This document shows, one piece after another, positions 1 to 7,982 of a stretch of 64,000 nt of DNA. A model generated the notes under the pieces. The model was not told the DNA's origin. It did no database searches and saw only the letters and a list, made by a program, of their open reading frames with translations. Numbering within the stretch: the stretch's first letter is position 1; each line of letters starts with the position of its first letter. The stretch spans positions 124,001 to 188,000 of the forward strand of contig NZ_WKJI01000003.1 of assembly GCF_009674685.1 (NCBI RefSeq), read 5' to 3'. A program made the position numbers and the translations under genes. The stretch is from Pedobacter puniceum (GTDB lineage: Bacteria; Bacteroidota; Bacteroidia; Sphingobacteriales; Sphingobacteriaceae).

Positions 1-70
1 CAATTTTATGATTGATAGTAAAAGATGTACCGATAATGAAGTAAGTGTTTTAAGAAAAGTAATAGCATAA
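1..70 (+). CDS. C-terminal end of an upstream gene (partial)
   Basis: An open frame enters from the left edge and ends at TAA 68-70. The visible tail ends in LRKVIA. The stop touches the ATG of the lycopene cyclase at 71, so the two are almost certainly one operon. In related Bacteroidota a phytoene synthase or carotenoid hydroxylase usually stands here, but 22 residues are too few to decide which it is. Confidence 0.5.
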   Translation, partial: NFMIDSKRCTDNEVSVLRKVIA

Positions 71-757
71 ATGGATAATAAACTGAGTTATCTGCTCATT
101 AATATTTTAACAGTTTTCTTTCCTATTCTCTTATCATTCGATAAAAAAGTACATTATTATAAAAAGTGGAAATTTATCATGCCTGGCTTATTTATTACAG
201 GGCTTCTTTATCTTCTTTGGGATTATATTTTTACCATTAACCAAGTTTGGTCTTTTAATGATGATTATATTCTAGGCATCAGGTTTTTCGATTTACCACT
301 AGAGGAAATCATGTTTTTTATCACCATTCCTTTTGCTTGTATTTTTATATACGAGTGTTTAATAGCTTATTTTAAGATTGAAATCTCGGCTAAAATCGTA
401 AATACTATCAGTTGGTTATTCATCATCTTATGCGTAATTATGCTGGGGCTGTTTTATGATAGAATTTACAGTTTAGTAAATTTTAGCACTCTTATGGTGG
501 TTTTACTCTACACCATTTTTGCTAAAACGCATTTAAATATGGGTAAGTTTTACATCGCCTACTTGGTTTCTTTATTACCTTTCTATATTGTAAATGGGAT
601 ATTAACATCTATACCTATTGTGATGTATAATAATTCAGAAAATATGGGTTTTAGAGTTGGAACTATCCCTTTCGAGGATCATTTTTATTCGATGTCTTTA
701 TTTTTGATGAATTTGCTTTTCTTTGAGTTCTTTAGAAATAAGAGAAAAGCTGCATGA
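71..757 (+). CDS. Lycopene cyclase domain protein (CrtYc/CrtYd-type fusion)
   Basis: This is a 228-residue polytopic membrane protein with about seven hydrophobic segments. It carries the family signature twice: a charged motif after a WDYIF segment near residue 51 and an LPLEE motif near residue 75. Members cyclise the psi-ends of lycopene to beta-rings, giving gamma- and beta-carotene. Bacteroidota carry this heterodimer-derived fusion form instead of the FAD-dependent CrtY. The start abuts the previous stop, and the end overlaps the next gene by ATGA, which indicates translational coupling. The length is typical of fused CrtYc-CrtYd proteins. Direction of activity (mono- or bicyclic) cannot be read from sequence. 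Confidence 0.85.
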   Translation: MDNKLSYLLINILTVFFPILLSFDKKVHYYKKWKFIMPGLFITGLLYLLWDYIFTINQVWSFNDDYILGIRFFDLPLEEIMFFITIPFACIFIYECLIAYFKIEISAKIVNTISWLFIILCVIMLGLFYDRIYSLVNFSTLMVVLLYTIFAKTHLNMGKFYIAYLVSLLPFYIVNGILTSIPIVMYNNSENMGFRVGTIPFEDHFYSMSLFLMNLLFFEFFRNKRKAA

Positions 758-996
758 TAGAAGAAGAATTGCCTGTTTATACCAAATCTCAGTTAGCTTT
801 AAGAAACGGACAAGATAAGCCAGAAATATGGGTTGCTTATTTGGGTTTAATTTATGATGTAAGCCAAAGCAGATTATGGCTAAAAGGAAAACATTATGAG
901 CATTGGGCGGGGCAAGATTTAACAGCCGAGTTAAAAGATGCGCCACATACAGAACAGGTTTTTGAGCGCTTTAAAGTTATCGGCAAACTGGCCTAA
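754..996 (+). CDS. Cytochrome b5-like heme/steroid-binding domain protein
   Basis: This 80-residue soluble protein matches the cytochrome b5-like (MAPR-type) fold: YTKSQLALRNGQDKPEIW, then a YDVSQS strand, then HYEHWAGQD and a C-terminal helix. The canonical HPGG heme motif is absent and is replaced by the GKHYEHWAGQD loop, as in membrane-associated progesterone-receptor-like members, so heme binding would use other ligands. Its ATG overlaps the lycopene cyclase stop, which suggests a role alongside carotenoid biosynthesis. It might be a small redox or heme partner, but that is inference. It ends convergently with aroK, the two genes sharing three bases. Confidence 0.75.
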   Translation: MIEEELPVYTKSQLALRNGQDKPEIWVAYLGLIYDVSQSRLWLKGKHYEHWAGQDLTAELKDAPHTEQVFERFKVIGKLA

Positions 997-1005
997 ACCA
1001 GTTTG
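984..1005. terminator. Short hairpin across two convergent stop codons
   Basis: CAAACTGG (984-991) and CCAGTTTG (998-1005) form a perfect 8-bp stem with a 6-base loop that contains both convergent stop codons. There is no good T-tract on either side, so it is at best a weak bidirectional terminator. Confidence 0.35.
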
Positions 1006-1511
1006 ATGTCTTTATTTTCTAACTCTTCTAATAAAATTTCTGGCGTTAGGTTTACACCATGTAAAGAAATTTGGGCTTTTTCATAAAATGGTCTGCGTTC
1101 TTTTAGTTTGTTTTCTATAAATAAAACCAGTTCATCAAAGCTTTTGCCTTTTATTAGCGGTCGCTCGGTTTTAGCGTTTATCAATCTATCTGCTAAAACT
1201 TTAACAGGTGGGTCAATAAAAATAGTTAAGCCATTGGCATTCATCCAATCCATATTATCAAAAAAACAAGGTGCCCCACCACCGGTAGAGATAATAGCAT
1301 CATCAGCTATGGCGCTATTTTGTAATAAATCACGCTCAATTTCTCTGAAACCATTTTCGCCTAGCTCAGCAAAAATTTCAGGAACAGTTTTATGCTGGGT
1401 ACTTTCTATTAAGGTATCTAAATCTATAAAAGGACGGTTTATTTTGGCAGAAAGGTTTTTACCCATTCTTGTTTTTCCGCAACCCATAAAACCTATTAAG
1501 AATATCTTCAT
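993..1511 (-). CDS. aroK: Shikimate kinase
   Basis: At 172 residues this has the normal length for the family. It phosphorylates shikimate with ATP in the chorismate pathway, in the cytoplasm. Visible features are the Walker A motif GFMGCGKT at residues 7-14, the FIDLDTLI shikimate-binding segment with D30 and D32, FREIER with an arginine near 56, the glycine triplet STGGGA near 75-80, and the lid region with ERPLIKG. It lies on the minus strand, one base after the DoxX-type gene, so the pair is probably co-transcribed. Nothing unusual is seen in the catalytic residues. Confidence 0.96.
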   Translation of the reverse strand: MKIFLIGFMGCGKTRMGKNLSAKINRPFIDLDTLIESTQHKTVPEIFAELGENGFREIERDLLQNSAIADDAIISTGGGAPCFFDNMDWMNANGLTIFIDPPVKVLADRLINAKTERPLIKGKSFDELVLFIENKLKERRPFYEKAQISLHGVNLTPEILLEELENKDIKLV

Positions 1512-1512
1512 T

Positions 1513-2673
1513 TTAGTTTTTACTCAAGTATTGTGCTACCAAATCATCATAACTTGGTAAAGCACTTGCTGGCCATTTATTAATAATTGTTCCGTTTTTT
1601 AAAAGAATTAAACCGGGATTAGCTCTTACCATACTTTTAAGCGGTACTGCATCGGCATAAAAAAACTCCATCACCAGTTTATTTTCTTTGATAAATTTTT
1701 CAGCATCAGTAGCAGAATTTGCTGTTAGCCAAACCGTACGGATATTAAAATTTTCTGCAGCATTTATCGCTAAAGCGTTAATGTCTCCGGCAGCTTTTTT
1801 ATTAGCTTTATCAAGCTTCCAACCAACAGCAACCAAATTATAGTAAGGGTTTTCTATCAATTCTTTGGTATAGCTTACCCCTTGTGAATCGTAAATATTT
1901 AAATCACTTATTTTAGGCTGATAGCCTTCTTTAACAAGTTTTGGTTCTGATGAGTTGATTAATTCCCAATCCGGATTTTCATAAATTTTGGTCTCCAGAT
2001 ATTTTTTATCACTCATTTCCTGTTGCTCGCCAGTTTTCTTATTCTTTAGCGTATAAATAATTTCATACTCGTTTTGTGGTGCACCTTCAGGAATACGCAT
2101 AGCATCCGGAATATTAGCACCAATTTTATAAGGCAAAAAATCTATAATAGGCAAATATGCATAGGTATAAATGCCAAATAATATGGTTAAGCCGATGGTT
2201 AAAGAGATAATTGCTGTTCTGCCAGATTTTTCTGCTGCAACGGGCTTAATATGCGCTTTATTAAAGAAGATATAAACAATGAAAACCAATAAAATCAAAT
2301 CTTTGCTGAAAGATTGCCAAGGCGTTAAAGGTATAGCATCACCAAAGCAGCCACAGGTTTTTACAACATTAAAAGCTGCCGAGTAAAAAGTTAAGAAAGT
2401 GAAAAATATAATCAGTAACAATAAACCCCAACTTACCTTTTTTGAAGATATGCCGGTTAATAAAAACACACCCAATACCACTTCAAGTGCACATAAAAAG
2501 ATAGATAGATATACTGAAATTGGGTTTAAAAAAACTACATGAAAAACCTCAAAATACTCTTCTAATTTGTAAGAAAAGCCTAGAGGGTCGTTTAGTTTAA
2601 TAAGTCCTGAGAAGATAAAAAGGACACCTACAAATATCCGACTAAATAAAAGGATGTACTTATTGTGTAACAT
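1513..2673 (-). CDS. DoxX/MauE-like membrane protein (BT_3928 family)
   Basis: The protein has 386 residues. The N-terminal half holds about four to five transmembrane helices (roughly 8-25, 52-72, 80-98, 122-138 and 151-172) in a DoxX/MauE arrangement. A cysteine pair, KTCGCFG (C107 and C109), sits in a loop. The C-terminal half, from about 185, is soluble and has a thioredoxin-like look (VGWKLDKA, VWLTANSATDAEKF, NPGLILLKNGTI) but lacks an obvious CxxC. The combination suggests a membrane redox-relay or disulfide-related protein of the Bacteroidota BT_3928 type. Its substrate is unknown. It sits between DUF1599 and aroK on the same strand. Confidence 0.8.
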   Translation of the reverse strand: MLHNKYILLFSRIFVGVLFIFSGLIKLNDPLGFSYKLEEYFEVFHVVFLNPISVYLSIFLCALEVVLGVFLLTGISSKKVSWGLLLLIIFFTFLTFYSAAFNVVKTCGCFGDAIPLTPWQSFSKDLILLVFIVYIFFNKAHIKPVAAEKSGRTAIISLTIGLTILFGIYTYAYLPIIDFLPYKIGANIPDAMRIPEGAPQNEYEIIYTLKNKKTGEQQEMSDKKYLETKIYENPDWELINSSEPKLVKEGYQPKISDLNIYDSQGVSYTKELIENPYYNLVAVGWKLDKANKKAAGDINALAINAAENFNIRTVWLTANSATDAEKFIKENKLVMEFFYADAVPLKSMVRANPGLILLKNGTIINKWPASALPSYDDLVAQYLSKN

Positions 2674-2691
2674 AGGTTAAGAGCTTAGCAG

Positions 2692-3228
2692 TTAAGACAA
2701 TTTTATCAGTGCAAAAATAGCGTAGTTCATCATATCTTGATAATTGGCTTTTACACCTTCAGAGGCCTCTGTTTGCCCTTGGTTATCTTCAATTTGTTTT
2801 ACGCGTAAAATCTTCATCAAGATTAAATCTGTTAAAGAGCTTACACGCATATCTCTCCAAGCTTCGCCATAATCATGATTTTTGGCAAACATAAGCTCTT
2901 TAGTTTCGGTAACTTTTTGGTCAAAATTAACTTCCACAATACTAGGTTCAAGCTCTGTAGCAGCACTATCATCAAGCTCTAGCTGTATCATAGCTATAAT
3001 ACAGTAATTGATGATACCGATGTATTCTCCCTTAATATCATCACCAACTTTACTAACTTTTTTCTCTTCTAAAGTTCTAATTCTTTGCGCTTTAATAAAA
3101 ATTTGATCGGTTATAGAAGAGGGACGTAAAATTCTCCAAGCTGTACCATAATCACGAGTTTTTTTCATGAAAAGGTCTTTACATACCTTAATTACTGCGT
3201 CGTATTGTGTTGATGTTTGAGCTGCCAA
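2692..3228 (-). CDS. DUF1599 protein with two repeated domains
   Basis: This 178-residue protein is made of two copies of one unit. Each has a K(T/N)(R/H)DYG(T/E)AWR motif (about residues 22-33 and 116-127) followed by a basic helix with LRV/RIRTLE-type sequence. This duplicated DUF1599 architecture is conserved in Bacteroidota. The biochemical role is not established, although the family has been proposed to relate to nucleotide modification. It is divergent from folP across about 120 bases, and this arrangement is common in the phylum. Neighbouring aroK and BT_3928-like genes follow on the same strand. Confidence 0.85.
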   Translation of the reverse strand: MAAQTSTQYDAVIKVCKDLFMKKTRDYGTAWRILRPSSITDQIFIKAQRIRTLEEKKVSKVGDDIKGEYIGIINYCIIAMIQLELDDSAATELEPSIVEVNFDQKVTETKELMFAKNHDYGEAWRDMRVSSLTDLILMKILRVKQIEDNQGQTEASEGVKANYQDMMNYAIFALIKLS

Positions 3229-3349
3229 TCTGATATCGGGTTTATTTAAATAGTAAAATTATGGCTATTTTGTTGCTTTTAAAAATTCTACCCTTTATTT
3301 ATCATAATAATAGATGAAAGAGGGCTTTATTTTGTAAGCAAATAAAATA

Positions 3350-4210
3350 ATGGTTAAAGATACAAGGCTTCAGGTAAAAAACACATTAAATATTGGCGGC
3401 AAATTGATGGATTTAAGCGAGCCTAAAGTAATGGGGATTATCAATATCACACCAGATTCTTTTTTCTCTGGCAGTAGAGTTAATACTAACCATGAAATTC
3501 TTAAGCAAGCAGAAAAAATGCTTACCGAAGGAGCAGATTTTTTGGATTTGGGAGCTTACTCATCAAGACCAGGGGCTCAAGATATTAGTGAAGCCGAGGA
3601 GGAAGCAAGGCTTTTGCCAGCAGTAGAACTCATTAGTAAAGAATTTAAACAAGCTTTTATCTCTATTGATACTTTTAGGGCTGGTGTAGCTGAAAAAGCT
3701 ATACATGCTGGTTCGCATATCGTTAATGATATATCGGGTGGTAATTTAGACCCAAAAATGTTTGAAACCGTAGGAAAATTAAAAGTGCCTTACATCTTGA
3801 TGCACATGAAAGGTACGCCTCAAAACATGCAATCGCAAAACCACTATGATGATATGATGGAAGAGATGATGTATTATTTCTCATCTAAAATACAACAATT
3901 AAAAGCTTACGGAGTGCATGATATCATCATAGACCCCGGCTTTGGCTTTGCAAAAGATATAAGTCAAAACTTTAGTTTATTAAAGCATATGGCTGCTTTT
4001 GAAATATTAGGTTTCCCAGTTTTGGCGGGGCTTTCCAGAAAATCTATGATTTGGAAAACGCTTAATACCACGGCAGATGAAGCCTTAAATGGTACTACAG
4101 TTTTAAACACTATAGCACTACAAAATGGGGCGGCAATATTAAGAGTTCATGATGTAAAGGCGGCAAAAGAGAGTATTAGTCTTTATCAAACCTATCTTAA
4201 AGCCAAATAG
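3350..4210 (+). CDS. folP: Dihydropteroate synthase
   Basis: The protein has 286 residues. It condenses p-aminobenzoate with 6-hydroxymethyl-dihydropterin diphosphate to dihydropteroate in folate synthesis and is the sulfonamide target. The signature GIINITPDSFF lies near residues 30-40. It is followed by DLGAYSSRPGA, the VNDISGG segment, HMKGTPQNMQ, DPGFGFAKD, GLSRKS and RVHDV, so all sections of the TIM barrel are present. The first ATG at 3350 gives a slightly longer N-terminus, and a start near residue 20 (MDLSEPK) is possible. cdaA follows 52 bases downstream, which is a conserved pairing in Bacteroidota. Confidence 0.96.
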   Translation: MVKDTRLQVKNTLNIGGKLMDLSEPKVMGIINITPDSFFSGSRVNTNHEILKQAEKMLTEGADFLDLGAYSSRPGAQDISEAEEEARLLPAVELISKEFKQAFISIDTFRAGVAEKAIHAGSHIVNDISGGNLDPKMFETVGKLKVPYILMHMKGTPQNMQSQNHYDDMMEEMMYYFSSKIQQLKAYGVHDIIIDPGFGFAKDISQNFSLLKHMAAFEILGFPVLAGLSRKSMIWKTLNTTADEALNGTTVLNTIALQNGAAILRVHDVKAAKESISLYQTYLKAK

Positions 4211-4262
4211 CTATTATTTTTTTAATAATTTTTGATAAATTACAAGAGTACAATATTAAAAT

Positions 4263-5054
4263 ATGGATTTTCTCGATTTTAGCTTCTTAAAACTTACCGT
4301 ATTAGATGTAATAGATATCCTTTTAGTAGCTATTATCATTTATTACATCTATAATTTGATAAGAGGTACTATAGCTGTTAATATTTTTATAGGTTTTATC
4401 CTTATTTATGTTGTTTATTTTGTGGTAGAGCAGCTAAATATGAAACTGCTGGCAGGTATTTTAGGCAGTTTTGTTAGCGTAGGTTTTATTGCTTTGATTA
4501 TCGTTTTTCAGCAAGAGTTTAGAAGATTTTTACTTACCATAGGTAAAAATATCTCTCTAAAAAATAAGATTTGGCTAAAGCTGATGTTTGGCAAAGAAGA
4601 GTTAGAGAAAAACAATATCGCCAAAATTAAACCTATTATTGATGCCTGTAAATCCATGAAAAAGACCAGAACAGGTGCTTTAATTGTTTTTGCAAAATAT
4701 TTTGATCAAGATGCTTTTGCCAATAGTGGTGAAATGATGGATGCAAAAATCTCTAAGCGTTTATTAGAAAGTATCTTCCAGAAAAATAGCCCATTGCATG
4801 ATGGTGCTGTTATTATATCAGAAAATAAAATAAAGTCTGCCAGCTGTATTTTACCCTTAACAGAGAATGATAAGTTGCCACCACAATTTGGATTAAGACA
4901 CCGGGCCGGGATAGGCGTTACAGAATCTAGCGAGGCTACTGCATTAATTGTTTCTGAAGAGACAGGAGAAATTTCTTATGCACAGCAGGGTAGGGTAAAA
5001 ATGAATATTAGTTTTACTGATTTGGAACGCTTGTTGAACAAAGATTTTAATTAA
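4263..5054 (+). CDS. cdaA: Diadenylate cyclase (c-di-AMP synthase), CdaA type
   Basis: The protein has 263 residues. Three N-terminal membrane helices (about 13-35, 36-58 and 62-84) precede a cytoplasmic DAC domain. The catalytic motifs are intact: HDGAVI (D180, G181, A182) and the RHR triad at 212-214, followed by AGIGVTE. It makes the second messenger c-di-AMP from two ATP, and links to cell wall and osmotic homeostasis are known in other phyla. It follows folP on the same strand. No CdaR partner or c-di-AMP phosphodiesterase is visible in this window. Confidence 0.95.
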   Translation: MDFLDFSFLKLTVLDVIDILLVAIIIYYIYNLIRGTIAVNIFIGFILIYVVYFVVEQLNMKLLAGILGSFVSVGFIALIIVFQQEFRRFLLTIGKNISLKNKIWLKLMFGKEELEKNNIAKIKPIIDACKSMKKTRTGALIVFAKYFDQDAFANSGEMMDAKISKRLLESIFQKNSPLHDGAVIISENKIKSASCILPLTENDKLPPQFGLRHRAGIGVTESSEATALIVSEETGEISYAQQGRVKMNISFTDLERLLNKDFN

Positions 5055-5072
5055 ATCAGTCCGCACAAGTTC

Positions 5073-5756
5073 ATGTCAAAGAAGAAAAAAGAACACTTTA
5101 TTGTAGGAGACGTTCATGGGTGTTTAAATACTTTACAAGCTTTATTAAAAAAATGGAAACCCAATACACAACAACTTATTTTTGTTGGAGATTTGGTAGA
5201 CCATGGTAATTTTTGTCCGCAAGTAGTAGAACTAGCTTTTAACCTTAAAGATGAAGAGCCTGATAGCGTTTTAATTAGAGGTAACCACGAAGAGTATTTT
5301 TACAAACATGTACTTAGCCAGTATAACGAAGACTGGTTTCAAAAATCTGGCGAGAAAACGTTTTCTCAATACTTATTTCATGGAAGAAGAATAGAGCCCG
5401 ATGCTGAGTTGTTTAAAAAGATGCCCTTATATTACCAAACGCCTTACTTATTAGTTAGCCATGCAGGTGTTTGTGAAACGGCAGAACCTTTTAATCCGGA
5501 TAATGTAGATAGTGTTTTATACCAAAGAAAGGGGATAAGAAGACTTCAGCAATTACAGGTTTATGGGCATACACCGGCAGAAAAAGCTAAATATGATGAA
5601 GCTAGCCATGCTATTTGTATAGATACAGGGGCGTATAAATGCAACAAACTTTCTGCAATAGTTGTTAATGCTAAAGGAGATATTAAAGATTTGATAGAGC
5701 AAAAAACACATCATGATGATGAGGTAAGTTGTGAAGAAATACAAAGAATAGCATGA
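5073..5756 (+). CDS. Metallophosphoesterase (PPP-type protein phosphatase-like)
   Basis: The 227-residue calcineurin-like phosphoesterase has the full set of metal-binding blocks: GDVHG at 12-16, GDLVDHG at 39-45, RGNHE at 69-73, a histidine in LVSHAG, and a VYGHTP block. This pattern fits bacterial Ser/Thr phosphatases of the PrpA/ApaH-like branch. The substrate could equally be a protein phosphate or a dinucleoside polyphosphate. It lies 18 bases after cdaA, and its TGA overlaps the ATG of the [2Fe-2S] gene (ATGA), so translational coupling is likely. Confidence 0.85.
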   Translation: MSKKKKEHFIVGDVHGCLNTLQALLKKWKPNTQQLIFVGDLVDHGNFCPQVVELAFNLKDEEPDSVLIRGNHEEYFYKHVLSQYNEDWFQKSGEKTFSQYLFHGRRIEPDAELFKKMPLYYQTPYLLVSHAGVCETAEPFNPDNVDSVLYQRKGIRRLQQLQVYGHTPAEKAKYDEASHAICIDTGAYKCNKLSAIVVNAKGDIKDLIEQKTHHDDEVSCEEIQRIA

Positions 5757-6013
5757 GTAAATTTTACGAGCCAGAAAACATTATTTACGTTTGTACCGGC
5801 AGCAAATGCGCTAAAAGAGGGGGTAAAGATTGTTATAAGTCTTTAAAATCTTATGTGAAACATACAGATACAGAGGTTATAAGAATAGAATGTACAGATA
5901 GGTGTAAGTTTGCTCCTGTTTTAAATTTACAACCTCAAAATATTTGGCTTAAAGAATATACAGAAAAACAAGTTTTCAAAACTTTAGAAGAGCTTAAACT
6001 AAAAAAGCGATAA
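5753..6013 (+). CDS. Thioredoxin-like [2Fe-2S] ferredoxin domain protein
   Basis: This is an 86-residue thioredoxin-like ferredoxin. Four cysteines fit the cluster pattern: C14 and C19 (CTGSKC, spacing four) and C47 and C51 (CTDRC, spacing three), with an extra C27. The fold resembles the NuoE-type and cobaltochelatase-associated [2Fe-2S] domain, in a minimal stand-alone form. Its electron partner is unknown. The start codon overlaps the phosphatase stop. Its own stop codon lies inside the stem of the terminator that separates it from the convergent ferritin gene. Confidence 0.8.
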   Translation: MSKFYEPENIIYVCTGSKCAKRGGKDCYKSLKSYVKHTDTEVIRIECTDRCKFAPVLNLQPQNIWLKEYTEKQVFKTLEELKLKKR

Positions 6014-6030
6014 GTTCTTATCGCTTTTTT
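6001..6030. terminator. Bidirectional intrinsic terminator
   Basis: AAAAAAGCGATAA (6001-6013) pairs perfectly with TTATCGCTTTTTT (6018-6030) around a GTTC loop. A/T tracts on both sides allow termination of both the ferredoxin gene and the convergent ferritin gene. The ferredoxin stop codon is within the left arm. Confidence 0.85.
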
Positions 6031-6048
6031 AATGTTGATTAGAGCTTT

Positions 6049-6585
6049 TTAAGCTTCTTCACCTTCGCTATATTTTATTTTAGCTATATGTCTATCAATT
6101 TCCCAACGACCAGTTCCGGCTTCACCAATTAAATCAAACAATTCTAAAGCTCTTCTTGCTTTAAATTCTTCTTCGCGTTGTTCTTTAAAGAACCAGTTTA
6201 AAAACTCTAAGGTTACAAAATCTTGCTCTTTATGGCATTTTGCAGCAATGTTTTTGAAAGATTGTGTAATAGCTATTTCTTGTTCCAAAGCATCCTCAAA
6301 CACTTCTCTAAAGCTCATATACTCTATTTTGATGTTATTGATATCTGGAGAGATAGCCGTACCGCCCATATCTAAAACATAATGAAATAATTTCATTTGG
6401 TGTTTACGCTCTTCTTCTGATTGATCATAGAAATATTGAGCAGAACAATCAAAACCATTTCTATCACACCAAGAAGCCATAGCTAAATATAGCGATGATG
6501 AATGAGCTTCTTTTTTTATTTGCTGATTTAAGCTACTTTCTATCTCGGTAGAAAGTAAACTTTTATGACGTACTAAATCTTTCAT
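6049..6585 (-). CDS. Ferritin (bacterial non-heme, FtnA-like)
   Basis: The 178-residue four-helix ferritin is the iron-storage protein that oxidises Fe(II) at a di-iron centre. Ferroxidase ligands are visible as an early glutamate in the EIESSLNQQI helix, the SEEERKHQ segment with the ExxH pattern, and E and Q in the EFLNWFFKEQREEE segment. No methionine heme ligand of bacterioferritin is evident. The length and the C-terminal helix are normal. It is monocistronic, with its promoter in the 6586-6666 gap. Confidence 0.93.
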   Translation of the reverse strand: MKDLVRHKSLLSTEIESSLNQQIKKEAHSSSLYLAMASWCDRNGFDCSAQYFYDQSEEERKHQMKLFHYVLDMGGTAISPDINNIKIEYMSFREVFEDALEQEIAITQSFKNIAAKCHKEQDFVTLEFLNWFFKEQREEEFKARRALELFDLIGEAGTGRWEIDRHIAKIKYSEGEEA

Positions 6586-6666
6586 GATGTAAATTTTTAT
6601 ATCTTAAATATAGCAAATATTACACCGTAGGCAGATTAGAAAAGTAATTTGGAGTTAATCTAATTA

Positions 6667-7014
6667 TCAGATTAGCCTTTGCAGGCAATCTTTAATAGTG
6701 CTGTTTAAGTTAAACATGGTAAAAGTACCATGTAACAAATCTTTAAGCCCTAAAATTTCATGAATATCTAATACAAAGCAATCCTCGGCTCCACACAAGA
6801 AAATAATTTCTAGGCCAGAATGGCTGGCATCTGTCATTTTAGCCAAATCAACCTGGTTAATAACTTTGTTTAGTCTTTGTAAGCAAGGGTATTTGTAGGT
6901 AACGGTTTTACCAGAGAATTTTAAAGTAAGTAAATCTGTTCTAGGGCAATGACTAATAGAGCCGAAATTGGTGCTAAAGACTTCTATTTGGTTAATTTCC
7001 GCTAGTTGATTCAT
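6667..7014 (-). CDS. Conserved hypothetical protein, 115 residues
   Basis: I do not recognise a named family with certainty. The protein is 115 residues, soluble and without a signal peptide. It contains several cysteines (HCPRTD, YPCLQRL, FLCGAEDCF, DCLQRLI), of which the CGAEDC pair could bind metal or be redox active. Sequences of this size and cysteine content occur as unnamed DUF proteins in Bacteroidota. It is divergent from the response regulator across 278 bases of AT-rich DNA. A function in metal or redox sensing would be a guess. Confidence 0.6.
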   Translation of the reverse strand: MNQLAEINQIEVFSTNFGSISHCPRTDLLTLKFSGKTVTYKYPCLQRLNKVINQVDLAKMTDASHSGLEIIFLCGAEDCFVLDIHEILGLKDLLHGTFTMFNLNSTIKDCLQRLI

Positions 7015-7034
7015 ATTGTTTCAAATTTCTATTT

Positions 7035-7088
7035 TATTTAGAACTAATCCAAATTAATTTTAAAATGATTCTAAATAATTTTTTGGAT
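7035..7088. repeat. Interleaved inverted repeats (pseudoknot-like topology)
   Basis: TATTTAGAA (7035-7043) is complementary to TTCTAAATA (7069-7077), and ATCCAAA (7047-7053) is complementary to TTTGGAT (7082-7088). The order A-B-A'-B' is that of an H-type pseudoknot in RNA, or of paired protein sites in DNA. It lies between the 115-residue gene and the two-component system. The DNA is very AT-rich, so chance is possible. Confidence 0.3.
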
Positions 7089-7292
7089 CATGATGAACAT
7101 TATGAAAAAAATGCGGTTAATTAAGCTTAAAGCGTTAAATGTAAATTTTAACTCAAAAGGAAATTAAATTCTAATAAGTTTCTAAGGTTGATGTAATTTC
7201 TGCCTAATTTAATCAACTAGTTTTATGTTGTTTTTGAAGATGCTATAAGAAGCTAATTTCAATCCTCAAAGAGCAATTAACGCTGTATAAAA

Positions 7293-7982
7293 ATGGTAGA
7301 ACGAAAAAATATATTAATTGTTGAAGACGAAACTAAAGTAGCAGCCTTTATTCATAAAGGTTTGCAAACTCAAGATTTCTCTAGTGATATTGCAGATTGC
7401 GGCTTTCAGGCGCTTAATCTTTTTAATCAAAACCATTATGATTTGGTAATATTAGATATTGGTTTACCTGATATGAGTGGTTTAGCCGTTTGCGAGCAAA
7501 TCAGAAAAAATGATAATAGAATTCCTATTTTAATGTTAACCGCCATGGGAAGCTTAGCCGATAAATTATCGGGGTTTGAGGTTGGTACTAATGATTATCT
7601 GGTTAAGCCTTTTGATTTTATGGAGCTTTTGGTTAGGATTAAATCACTTCTAAAGTATTATCCTGAAAAGGTTAAACAACAAGAAATTTTAAAAGTAGCA
7701 GATTTAGAGCTTGATTTAAACGAGAAAATAGCCCGTAGAGCAGGGAAAGAAATAGAGCTTACAGCCAGAGAGTTTAGCTTATTAGAGTACTTGATGCTTC
7801 ATAAAGGTAAAGTAGTTTCAAAAATAGAATTAGCAGAAAAAGTTTGGGATATAAATTTTGATACTAGAACCAATTTTGTTGAAGTTTATATCAATTACGT
7901 TCGTAATAAAGTAGATAAAGGGCATGCTAACAAACTTATTCATACTGTAGTAGGAATGGGTTATATCTTAAAACAGAAATGA
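7293..7982 (+). CDS. OmpR-family response regulator
   Basis: The protein has 229 residues. The receiver domain (about 5-118) has the acidic pair in VEDE near residues 10-13, the phosphoacceptor D55 in VILDIG, T83 and K105 in LVKPFD. A winged-helix DNA-binding domain (about 128-226) follows, with the ELTAREFSLLEYL recognition block and the YINYVRNKVDK and HTVVGMGYIL wing. The stop overlaps the histidine kinase start (ATGA), so the two form a coupled two-component operon. The signal sensed is unknown. The next gene downstream is an SPFH lipoprotein, which may be a target or simply a neighbour. Confidence 0.95.
   Translation: MVERKNILIVEDETKVAAFIHKGLQTQDFSSDIADCGFQALNLFNQNHYDLVILDIGLPDMSGLAVCEQIRKNDNRIPILMLTAMGSLADKLSGFEVGTNDYLVKPFDFMELLVRIKSLLKYYPEKVKQQEILKVADLELDLNEKIARRAGKEIELTAREFSLLEYLMLHKGKVVSKIELAEKVWDINFDTRTNFVEVYINYVRNKVDKGHANKLIHTVVGMGYILKQK

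Noticed and set aside
1108-1560. 150-codon open frame opposite aroK
   Set aside because: It is antisense to a well-supported gene, with no family resemblance.
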